Assembly: GCF_024713975.1 (NCBI RefSeq)
Contig: NC_091114.1
Span: 10,884,001-10,948,000 of the forward strand
Origin: Paralichthys olivaceus
Lineage: Eukaryota > Chordata > Actinopteri > Pleuronectiformes > Paralichthyidae
Direction: 5' to 3'
DNA: 64,000 nucleotides
Part shown: positions 49,119-59,794 of the stretch, piece after piece
How positions within the stretch are numbered: position 1 is the stretch's first letter
Layout of the letters: each line of letters begins with the position of its first letter
Notes under the pieces: model-generated
Told to the model about the DNA's origin: nothing
Database searches by the model: none
What the model saw: only the letters and a program-made list of their open reading frames with translations
Translations under genes and position numbers: made by a program

Positions 49119-52100
49119 ATGGGTAGGCCTACCTTTCATTTTGCTGCGACAGACCCACATTTACCTTTACTCTTTTATTATTGAAGTGGTACTTATTCAA
49201 ACCAGATCATAAAGCGTGGATTATCATATGTTATGTGTGTCTCCTCTCTGAATTAATACTCCTTTCATTTGACAGGTTTACACATGAGATGTGTAACACG
49301 CATGGCCCCTTTGGTGCTTCTTTTCTCATCTTTGTCAACTGCTTCCTCTGGTAAATTTACACTTTTCCTCCATTTTACAATATATTAACTCTACATTCTG
49401 ACCTTTTTTATGCATGTGATCAGGTTATTGTGGCAATAACTGTTTTTTTCTGGATAATAAACATTCATTTAATTAATGAATTACCATGTTAACCCTTACT
49501 AAACCAAATCATAAAATGAATACATATAAATAAACATACTTGGGTAAATGATGCATCCACTAAGTCAACAAAGCATCATCTTCATCAGGAACAATTCTTA
49601 ATTAATTGGCACAATAAACTCAAACCAACATGCATGGTCTCAAACAAAGGGATTTGGCTGGATACAGGTGAATCCCTCTTCCAACCCTGACCTCTATGGT
49701 CCTGGATTCTGGCTGAAGATTGTCAAACAAACATGCTGTTGTAGATACAGTTTTAGTTACAAAGAATTTTTCACTTAATATTATATTTTCGCCAAAATAC
49801 AGAAGACAAAAACATTATCTTGACTAATAGCATTTATTCTATTGCAGTTTCAAAGAGCCTCGTGGTTTTGGTCAGGTCACCTGTCTTAGAGCCCCTGGGT
49901 GGAGAAATCACACTACCATGCTGGCTCAATCCACCACAGAGTGCCGAGGCTCTGGAGGTACGCTGGTACCAGAATGATCGATTCGATACCCCAATCATAC
50001 ATTATCAGAATAAAGAAATGGTAGCAGATCCTTCGTACGTGGGCCGAGCCTCATTTGCCCTAAAGGATGCAGCATCCGGTGGGCTGGGAGCAGGAGATGT
50101 GAGCCTGAAGCTGCAAAATGTCAAGATTGAAGACGTGGGAGATTACATTTGTTATGTGAGCAGTGATCATGGTTATGACCGTGGAAGTGTCAGTCTCAAG
50201 GTGACAGGTGAGTGTCAGTGAGAAAAAAAACATTCTAAAAAATGTCTCCACCTTTACATCAAATCTTCTTCCTCATCATTCCACTTCTAGAAATGGGAAC
50301 CAGCCCGCTCCTGTCAATGGCGTGGGCAGAAGAAAATGTGGTGAATATGAGCTGTGAATCTGAAGGCTGGTATCCGAAGCCGAGGCTGCACTGGACCGAC
50401 CACAAGCACAATCTGACCCCAAAGAGTTTGCAGTACAGCAAAGTCTCTTCTGGTCTTGTGTCAGTCCACAGCTGGCTGCTGGTCCCGAGCTCCTCAGAGG
50501 TTTCCTGCTTAGTGGGTCTCTCTGATGAGTTAAAGGACTCAAAGGAGGCAAGAGGGCGTCTGGGAGTCCTTCCTCAAGCTGACAAACAGGGTACAGAAAA
50601 TTGTCTGACTCTTAATTTTAATAGAACATTAATAAAACATTTATTAAGATGTATTGTTTTTTATTTAGTGCCTGGATCAGTGCCTGGATTGGTGATCACC
50701 ATTCTAGTCCTTGTGGCCCTGTCAGCTGTACTTGGAGGACTGTACATCAAAGAGAGAGGTACACATTGTCAATTTCTTTCGGCTTTCACGCAATAAAAAG
50801 GAGATTTGAAGAAATTCATCAACACAATCAAAGTCACAAATCATAGTGTTAATGTGATGTTCATGTAAGTATTAACTGATTCTGTGCTGTATCAGGCAGT
50901 TTGCAACTAACAATTATTCCATTATGGCAAATTTTGTGTCAGAAAATAGTGGCAAAAAGTCAGTTTATTAAGTTTACCTGACTGCAGAAAATCCAGCAAA
51001 TAATTTTACTTAATTTTCACCTCTAGTTTTACGGAAGAAAGACAAATCAGAGAGGAGCCAACCTGAGGGTAAGAAATACCTCACACAATCACATGGAGCG
51101 CATTTCATTATTAACTCAGTAGAGCGCATACCACCAATAATGGCCCCCTTAAATTCAATCAATTCACACCAAGTTTCTCACACAGAGGCCAGTCCCCTAA
51201 ATATTCCTGATTTCTTTCATCAAGATCCATGAATTATTCACTGGGAAAACGGTGAAAATGCCCCTCCCCCCAAAAAAACACTCAAATCCACAGCTTTAAA
51301 GCAAGTAAAAGTAAATTCCTGACCTGTCCCTTTCTCCGGATCCCCACTAGAATTTAAAGCTTTCTTCCAGGACCCATACTGGATCCTTCCACAAGTTTGG
51401 TAGAAAGTTTTTTTTTTCTTCTGGATAATAAACATTCATTTAATTAATTCATTACCATGTGTACCCTTACTAAGCCAAATAATAAAATGAATAAATATAA
51501 ATAAACATACTTGGGTAAATGATGCATCCACTAAGTCAACAAAGCATCTGTAATCTCCATCAGGAACACATATTTCTCTCGTATCGCCAGAAAATGTTCA
51601 GGGCTATAAGATGATAAAATTGATGGTTATAATACAGAGGATGGAAAATGAATTCTTAATTAATTGGCACAATAAACTCACACACACAAGTTCGGTAGAA
51701 ATCCGTCCAGTACTTTTTGTTTCATCTTGTTTACAAGCAAGTATATGTATGTGAATTTATTTAAAAAACAATCTGAGCTCATGGGTTAACTTTTATGTTT
51801 TGTGTTTCCAGAGAATAAGAAGCTTTTACAAGAAGGTAAGAAGTTACTCACCCACTCATTGTTCTCATGACATGTATTGAATTTAAATAGGAGCAGACTG
51901 TCCTTACGTGCTGGAGATTTGTGTTGAGTCCATGTTTACTGTGTCTGTCTTTGTTTTACAGTTGAGGGGACATCTCTTGAAGAGGCCAAAAAGCATTATG
52001 GTAATCTAAACTTTTAAGAGAATCACACTGACCATATACATTATACATCAGCCTATTATGACTCTGTCTGATTCAAATCAATTCTTTCATTTTTCAGTAA

Positions 52101-52624
52101 ATATTGAACTCGACAAACGGAATCCAAACATCAAAATCAAAGATTGTATCTTCAGAGAAAACATTGATCCTGATGGAAAACCGGTTACCTGTCTCACAGT
52201 GATTAGGGGAACCCCTGGCTTCACTTCAGGACAACACTACTGGGAGGTGTCTTTGGAAAAACCTGGAGTAGGGATAAAAATGTCCTGGTGGGTGGGGGTA
52301 ACACAGGCAACTGACTTCCCTCTGCAGGCTGAGGCTCTTTCTAGCACATCTAATGGTTTCTGGTTCCTGTCGTCCTCCCCTGTCAGAGCAGGCAGCCTTC
52401 AGTTAAACACAGAATCAAAGGTTTTACTGCCTGTCAGCTCAAGGCTGAAAACAGTTGGTGTGTATCTGAATTATGACAGTGGAGAGCTTTCCTTTTTTAA
52501 TGTTGATGATGAATCTGTCATTGTGTCTTTCATAACTACATTCCATGGTGAAGTCTTTCCGTTTTTCAATCCTGGTAAAGGTGACAAAGGAACTATGGAG
52601 ATATTAAAGAGGACAGAACAGTGA
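49119..52624 (+). CDS. butyrophilin-like immunoglobulin receptor with PRY-SPRY (B30.2) domain
   Basis: Nine coding exons: 49119-49122 (ATG+G), 49276-49350, 49848-50207, 50291-50590, 50669-50758, 51027-51068, 51812-51835, 51962-52000 and 52098-52624 (TGA). The join is fully in phase: 1461 nt, 486 residues. Order: signal peptide (about 1-26, hydrophobic APLVLLFSSLSTASS); IgV domain (about 27-146, Cys near 51 and 128, DVGDYICYV motif); IgC-type domain (147-246, with the GWYPKP signature and paired Cys); membrane helix (about 252-270, ITILVLVALSAVLGGLYI); three short exons of 42, 24 and 39 nt forming a Lys/Glu-rich linker; and PRY-SPRY (312-486, with SGQHYWEV and a GVYLNYDSGELSFF-type strand). 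This is the classic BTN/BTNL layout. Butyrophilins act at the cell surface in immune regulation. Fish have many such genes, so no specific orthologue is claimed. The four-base first coding exon is supported by phase and the following signal sequence. Confidence 0.9.
49443..49620. repeat. direct duplication, copy 1 (deleted form)
   Basis: Near-identical to 51,413-51,681, with about 95 internal bases missing. Shares TTCTGGATAATAAACATTC, CTTGGGTAAATGATGCATCC and TTAATTGGCACAATAAACTC. Confidence 0.88.
51145..51410 (-). mobile_element. dispersed repeat family A, copy 5 (inverted)
   Basis: Reverse-orientation blocks: ATCAAGATCCATGAATTATT, AGTAAAAGTAAATTCCTGAC and GATCCTTCCACAAGTTTGGT. A further 5' piece may lie at 51,690-51,740 (GTAGAAATCCGTCCAGTAC). 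Confidence 0.65.
51413..51681. repeat. direct duplication, copy 2 (longer form)
   Basis: Second copy about 1.97 kb downstream in the same orientation. The two copies flank the IgV, IgC, membrane and first linker exons of the butyrophilin-like gene. Confidence 0.88.
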
Positions 52625-53194
52625 ATGTAATGGCATGGGCAAAAGAGCCTGAATCTTAATATCTTTTGAATCCAACTTTTCTATATTAATAGTTATACAG
52701 ATACCACAAATAATAGTGAAAAGCATAGAGGGGCGAATCATAACCTGTACATGTGTTGTATATACTTTATTGTGAAAATGCCATTTCATCATGACAGCAT
52801 GTAAACTACATGATGATGCATGATAATCTAAATAAGATGTAGGTCATGTCTCTGTATTCTTATTGGTTGCAAAATGTAATGCATTCCTATACTGCTACAC
52901 ATCTGAATTATAATTAATTCATATTGACGCCATAATTAAGTCATTCCTTCTATATAATCATTCAGTGATATTATTCATCATATGATGAATAATAATTGTC
53001 TTATCACTATAAGGTTTAGATTGTCTCTATTGTTTGCAGAGCTTTCTTGGTGTGTAGGGCCCTGACCCATACCACATCCTTCCAGAACGTTTTGTTAAAT
53101 ATTTCTTACAAGATATACAAGATGTTTTTTGCTCTACTTTTTTATCTCATATAACGTTCATGTTACGATTGATGTGTTCACATTTTAATACCTG

Positions 53195-53200
53195 AATAAA
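53195..53200 (+). promoter_or_regulatory. poly(A) signal of the butyrophilin-like gene
   Basis: AATAAA about 570 bases after the stop codon, followed by a T-rich, GTTG-containing stretch that could serve as the downstream element. It is the best 3' end candidate before the converging gene. Confidence 0.45.
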
Positions 53201-53807
53201 TTCAATGAATCTGAAATCTGGCATCTTTTAGTTGTTTCACTTTTTGTTGTGTCCTCGGCGTAAAACTCACTTTACAGTCCAGTTTAAGAAAACACAGCAA
53301 AATGTCATACACTTTAATAAGTACAGATAGTATTTACATTATGTACACCATAACACAATACTAACTTTGTCATCACTACTGTATACTTTTCATAGATTAA
53401 GAAGTATTTACATTATGAATACGACCATGTGTTGATTCGGAAATAAAATTTGTTTGGATATTCTTCTCATATATCGCAATAAATTCAAGTAGGCGTGCCT
53501 CGATACATACTAGTCTGAAGATGATCATGATAAGAGGTATGCAAGAACCGATACACAGACCAGTGCATCATAGTCCAAGACTTTGAGGAATACTTCTTTA
53601 AAACACTTGTCTGTTGGGTGTTGTGGGCTGATATCAAACAAACTATACAAGTTCATACACTTCTCAGTCCCGAAGACGTAGTTTTTCTGTGGGTTTTTTT
53701 TTTTAACCATCAGAACCATTGGCGTCTTCCTCCAAAGCTTTAAAGTCATGTTTGGTCATCAGCGTTCAATGGAGGAAAATGCTAGACAGAAGATCGCCTG
53801 TTGTAGT

Positions 53808-53930
53808 GTGTCCCGGTGGTCTAGAGGTCTAAAGCGCACACCGTATCACTGCAGACACCTTCTCTACTCCGTATCTCATAACAGCCTCCACTCCACTGTC
53901 AACTAGCTAGTAAAAATGACATAAAAAACA
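53808..53930 (+). mobile_element. degenerate tRNA-like SINE
   Basis: Head CCCGGTGGTCTAGAGGTCTA resembles a tRNA A-box region; the B box seems deleted; then CTCTACTCCGTATCTCAT and CACTGTCAACTAGC, as in SINE bodies. Weak call. Confidence 0.4.
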
Positions 53931-54100
53931 GATCTTTAAAAAAAATGCATTCACTGTGTCTGAACTCATATTCACAATTACAAGAACATCTTGTCCAACC
54001 ACTTAAAAATACATCTCAGAAACAGACACTGGGGATCCCAACACTGAGAACGAACGATCCTTAACTGGAGAAACAGCATCCGTTTTTTAGCTTAGTCACT

Positions 54101-54106
54101 TTTATT
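54101..54106 (-). promoter_or_regulatory. poly(A) signal of the Crypton-derived gene
   Basis: AATAAA on the minus strand, about 147 bases past the stop at 54,253. It lies about 0.9 kb from the convergent poly(A) signal of the butyrophilin-like gene. Confidence 0.4.
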
Positions 54107-54252
54107 ACACTTCTCCCTTATGACCAGGGTGATGAGACGGGGAAAGATGCTCTCCACCACGGCCAAGAGTTTATATCTTCGTGTGATTGCTGGTGGTTTA
54201 TACAGTATGGTACGTGTCCCTCTGTCACATCTTTTTTTAACCGTTTTTTTCT

Positions 54253-57200
54253 CTAGCAAACTGCGGCGGCGCTTTCCCTCCTCCCCTGCTTCTTCAGCAG
54301 CTGGATGCGGTTGTGGACGTAAAACTTGATTGCCCTCCAGTCTCGCTGGTTGCTCACCAGCAGAGGGCAGAGTTCGAGGCAGCGCTCACAGTCTGCCTTC
54401 GCAGGGACTCGCAGCTCCATGAGGTTTCGCTTCAGGTGAGTCTCCACTGCTACACGCTCTGCCTCCGACCAGGGACGCTTCAGTACACCACGCTTCCCTG
54501 TGAGAAAGACGAGGTGTTGCAGAATTTAAACAAAAAAAGTGAACAGGATTCTCTGTTTATCAGACTGATGGTTACCTGATTTGGGTGGAATACATCGCCT
54601 CTTGTGGACGTTGGCTATAGATGGGCTAACTGGAGATGGAATGGACACTCTCTTCTTCCGCGGCGGTCGACCCGGTCCTTTCTTCTTCACTATTACCTCA
54701 ACCTTCTCCTTCACTTCCTCCTTCTCTTCTTCTGCCTCAGAAACCTCTGAAAAGGAGTCTGCTGAGTTTCCAGACATCACTGTAGGACAGAGATAAACCA
54801 GAGGGTGGTTAAGTCAAATCAAAATAAATAGCACAATCATTTCTGAGTAAAGGGAGCAACTGCAGTACTGTAATGTACCTCCTGGGGGCTCACTACAAAT
54901 TGGCAGTGAAAAGTGCTTAAACCAGCAGACTGACTGGTGGAGTCATATGTAATAATGCACCAATTAAATTGTGCCTTGGATTAGAAATATTTGTTATCTT
55001 ACTAATAATTTGTTCTTTGGCTCTAAGTGTAGTATTTGAGCTTTAATCAAGTCATATATCTGATGTTGTTTTGCTTTAAAGAGAAGACTTGAGGGGGATA
55101 TATGGTATCCTAAAAATAAATAATGAAAACATAAAAAACAAACAATTTCAAAAAACATACAAATAATTTTTCAACACATGGTTTGAAGCATCTACTCATG
55201 AAATTTTTGTTGCAAGAAAGATTTCTCAAAAAGTAAAAACAACAAATAAGCCAATCTATTCTATACATTTGGCCCTCCACAAATGTTATTGTGAATATTT
55301 TCTGTCAAGTAAAGCTTTCCACTGTCCACCACTGTTGATTAAACCACTTCAAAATGATTTAAGTGACTGAAATTATTTCTAGAGTCCAATACATATTAAT
55401 GGTCCCACTTTTTAAGTTCAAACTCACCAATGCTTCTCAGAAGCAAAACCTGAAATGACTTAAATACCTGCTGATGGGCTCAAATACATACATCCTTGTG
55501 TGTGTGTGTGTGTGTGTGTACCATCCAGCTCAAGGCAGATGTGCTGCAGACTCATCCCTCTGAAAAGAACACCTTCCTTCTCTCCATAAAGAACAACACG
55601 ACCCACCCGGCCCATGAGAGCAGGATCACGAATGATAGAGGAGCAGTTCTGGGTCACGTGGTACTCTCTCTCCAGGAAGTCCTCCAAGCGTTTGGTTGAT
55701 CCACCTTGGCCTTCACCCTCCTCCAACAGTAGCAGCTGTGTAAGGATAGCTACCTGCCGCCTTGCTCTTGTTGCTGTCAGTGCTCCCGGGTTCTTAGCCC
55801 CGCTGGCTCGAGCCAGATTCCTCAGGAGGTCCGTGCCCCGGAGAGGGGTGGCAGGAGAGTGGTACGGCCGGGAGAACACGTATGGGCTCTCTGGGTCCAC
55901 ACCAACATTGGGGCTGGTTTGAAGGAGCAGGTCCAGGCAGGACTCACAGTGTGGGGGGAGAATAAGCGGCTGGACGCGACCACGCTTGCCTAAAACGCCG
56001 GCCCGTGGGAGATGAGAGAGGACCTGGCGCTCAAAGGGGGACAAGAGGGCTTCCATGCCGGAGGGGGGGCTGGTGCTGGAGATGGCCTGTGGGGTGATGC
56101 GGCTGCGGTAGTCCTGGATAGTGAGTTTGGCCACCTCACATTCCCGGTGGCGGTTGTAGAGGATGAGCAGGGAGAGGCTGGAATGGCAGAGCAGGCGCCA
56201 TGCCTCGGCGGAGTGAGGAGAGCGGGTTAAAGAAAGGAAGGAGGAGTGCTGCTGGCGGCGGAGGTAGAGGACCAGACAAGAGAGGGAGGAGAGCAGCGGA
56301 GACATGTGATGTCTTTGTGTGCTGAAAACAGTGAGAAACAGCCGTTAAATTAGTGATGCACAATCCAGCAACTAATGTTATCAATAAATAAAAATGGGAA
56401 ACGAGTATCAGAGACAACCAAACCTTGTAATCTCTCCATTCTTCTCTTCTGCAGGTTCATCTTCACCTTCTGCACTCAGCTCTAGTTCTTCTTCTGGATC
56501 TATGTCAGGCTCTGGAGTGGGGGGTGGAACTAGCTCCTCTTGACTTCTTGCGCTCTCCACCTCCACCTTCTGCTGCTCCTCCTGCTTTTCTTTCTTCATT
56601 CTCCGACCCCTCCTTGGAGTAGGCGGAGCAGGCGGCGGCGATGGACTCTTAACCCTGGTCACCACAGGAGGTGCAGCGCGTTTTGCAGCAGGTGCTGATA
56701 AGCTCGGCCCCTTCTTAGCCGCTGTGGGCTGACCCGAAGGAGGCGGGGAAAGCGAGAGGGAGAAAGAGACGGCGCCTGTGCTCGAGCGAGTAGCTGGCGA
56801 TTCCCTCTCCCTGGAGAAGAGAGAGGGTGGCGCAGGGTTCGAGCCCGAGGGCTGTGGGACAGCAAAGGAATGACTGTGAGTAGCAGAGGTGGAGGACGAC
56901 GAGGGTTGAGGGTGAGAGGCGCTGCCGTTTGAGGAGCTGTGAAGGTGTGCCAGCTCCATGGCTGTTCTGACCTCAGGCTGGTTGGCGTGGTGTTTCTCCA
57001 GGTGCCGTGCTAGAGAGCGATAGTGGCGCCCGCAGTACGGGCAGTGCTGCCGCCGGCTCACTGTGGCACCGCTGGAGCTGCCGATGTTAATGTTGATGTT
57101 GTTGTTGATGTTGGTGGTCGGGGGAGCCAGGGTGCTGGCTGGGGACTGGGACTGGGATCTGACTGGGGGTGTGACAGGCGCTGGGCGGGAAAAGGAAGAG

Positions 57201-59752
57201 CACGGGCGCCCAGGTCCTCTGGAGGAGGTGGGTGAGTTCTTTTTCTTTGAATCAACAGCGGTTGGCAACTTGCGCTTCTTGCGGCGCCGCAGCATTCGGC
57301 CCCGAATTTCTTCGATTTCCTCTTCTTCATCATCATCGTCATCATCATCATCTTCCTCCTCTTCGTCCTCCTCGCGATCGGAGTCACTGGGTTCAGAGTG
57401 TGTGAGTGGGGAGGATGAGGGTGATAATGACCAGGAGGGGGTAAGGTAATCGGAAACAGAGAGGGACAGTGGGTGGGGGCCAGCCTCATCCTCCTGGTGA
57501 GAGACAAATTTCAAATTCATTAACAGGGTCTGCAGTTCTATTAATTCACAAAAAAACACTGTGTTCCTTAATTTCCAAACATATTCGTTTTGATGTTTTC
57601 ATCGAATGAGTTTACATTAAGAAGACTATAACCAGAATTATTTATAATGTCCTTATCTGTAGTTGCTCACCATTGCATTCTCGCCCCAGTCTGTCAGGCT
57701 GTAGTCCACTGTGATCTCCTCCCCTTTGGCGATGTCGCGGATTGCTATGACGACCAACCGTACCTGCGTCCCACAGTGGACCTCTCGGATGCGGCAGTTG
57801 GGTGGCGGATGGAAAAGCACGGGCCCCCGAACCCCACTCGCCCCTTCCTCTCCCAACTCTGGCACACTGAAAAATGCAACCTGATGTTAGTAATATGGAT
57901 CCTCTATGAAAAATACAAAACAGGCAGCAGATCACAGCGACCATGGTTGGTGAGGGGTCTCCTTACCAGAGCTGAGCAGGATCGGGCAGGTAGTAGGGGC
58001 TGCCAGGTGGAGGGAGGCGGTCCTCTGCACCCTCTGGGTACTGGCCCTCACCTGAGATGGAGAAAACTGTTTCTATCCATCACATCATAACAGCTTCATC
58101 AACAACGAGCCTTATGTTAGAAAGATAAAAGGTGTTGCCTTCCAACAATACACTGATGACTACAACACTTGTTTTCTATAAGCACCAGAATGGATGAAAA
58201 CACCAACAGCATGTGGCAAAATGATTGTGTGTGTGTGTGTGTGTGTGTGTATATACCAGGGCTGTAGCTGTGTTCTGACATACTCTCCTCCTCCTCATCT
58301 TCTGTTACATACGCTCGGTCGCACACCTTCACAGGTGTCCCCTTCCTTTTTCTCCCACACACGCGGCTGTAAAAACAAAACCAGGGCTTCGTTCAGCATA
58401 ATGACACGTTCAGACGCAGCGGCGCTCAAGACTCTGGTGCTGGAAGCGTCTGGATAAAGGGCAACGGAAAAGAGCGGAGCATGCGATGCCACAGTAAGGC
58501 TGTGAACTACATGTGATGATAGCAGCAGTGGCTTCTACTCAAGGAAATTTTACATACTTTTGATTTGACAAACAATGAAAACACAGTTGTTTAGAAACAT
58601 GGATTTTTTTCACAATCTGCATTGTTGGTTTTGGTATCGGGTGTAAGGATATCTTTCAATGGTGAGTGTTGGAAAAGGGTTAGGGTGTTACTGCACACAC
58701 ATCCTGTTTATGCTGGCTTTAATTAAGACTGTTCACATATCAGTAAACCTTCTAGATAAAATATTCTGTGTACTGTGTGAGAATGTTGTATAGTAACCTA
58801 TACACGTTTGCCCAAATTTTGCCCATACATTTGCAGATAGCTAATAGAAACATTTTTAGATGTCCATAACGCAACAATTTTGAGCTAAAACTATAAAAAA
58901 CTATACTCACTTCATCAATTGGTTAATCAGCAAAAACATAATCAGAAACTGTTTTGATATTTGATCGTTTCAGAAAATTATTGCTGCAAACGTTGCAAAA
59001 TTCTGATCGAACAAAAAATCAAACATCTGAAGACAAAGTTGACAAAGCCACAATGGCCATTTATGACCATTATTAACATTTCATTGATGACAAAGGGAGG
59101 ATTCATAGCAGGTTTATCATTAAGGTGTATAAGCTGCAGCCCTAATTCAATTTACTGAGATCAAACGGCAGCAAAACCTCACAATAAGAGCCTGTACGTT
59201 GGGGATGTTTGAGTTCGAAAATTACCATCAAAATAGTTGCTGATACTGATAAACTAATCAATTCAGCCACTATTTATTGCAGCTCCAGCCAAGTTAGAAT
59301 GAAAACCACCATCTTTGACAATATATTTTATCACAGCTTTAATAATGGTCTCAAGTTTCCCTGTCACTGTTTTCATGTGCAGCATCATATTATAATCTTG
59401 TGCAACATCAAGTTAAATATCACGTGCAATATCTATTTGTCTAGTTGTATTCTTTTGTATTCTTGTAACTTATCTTACTTGTATTACAGAATCTTTAGGC
59501 ACTGCATATTTTTATACTTCACTGTATTTATCTATTATAATATTCTTTGTTATTGTAACTTTGGGGCAAGATTTTCAACGTATGGTTACTTTTCAATGTA
59601 TGGTTACTGTGTTCTAAGTTAACTCTAATGCACAAGTCAGTCCTAATGTACGTTCAGTGTATGTTACTGCCACTGGATGCTTGAATTTCCTTCGGGATCA
59701 ATAAAGTATCTATCTATCGATCTAAGATCTGGCACAAGAATTTCCTTTGGAG

Positions 59753-59794
<42 letters not shown>

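Larger units (their letters stand above)
52625..54100. other. 3' UTR and convergent intergenic DNA
   Basis: 3' UTR of the butyrophilin-like gene up to about 53,220, then AT-rich DNA with a degenerate SINE at about 53,808. No gene seen. Confidence 0.5.

Noticed and set aside
53808..53880. Possible tRNA gene
   Set aside because: Only an A-box-like half is present and no cloverleaf or intact B box can be drawn; called a decayed SINE instead.
57058..57507. Alternative frames (149 codons minus, 128 codons plus) over the Crypton-derived exon
   Set aside because: They shadow the real frame in a GC-rich, repetitive coding exon; the chosen frame carries the zinc finger and joins in phase on both sides.
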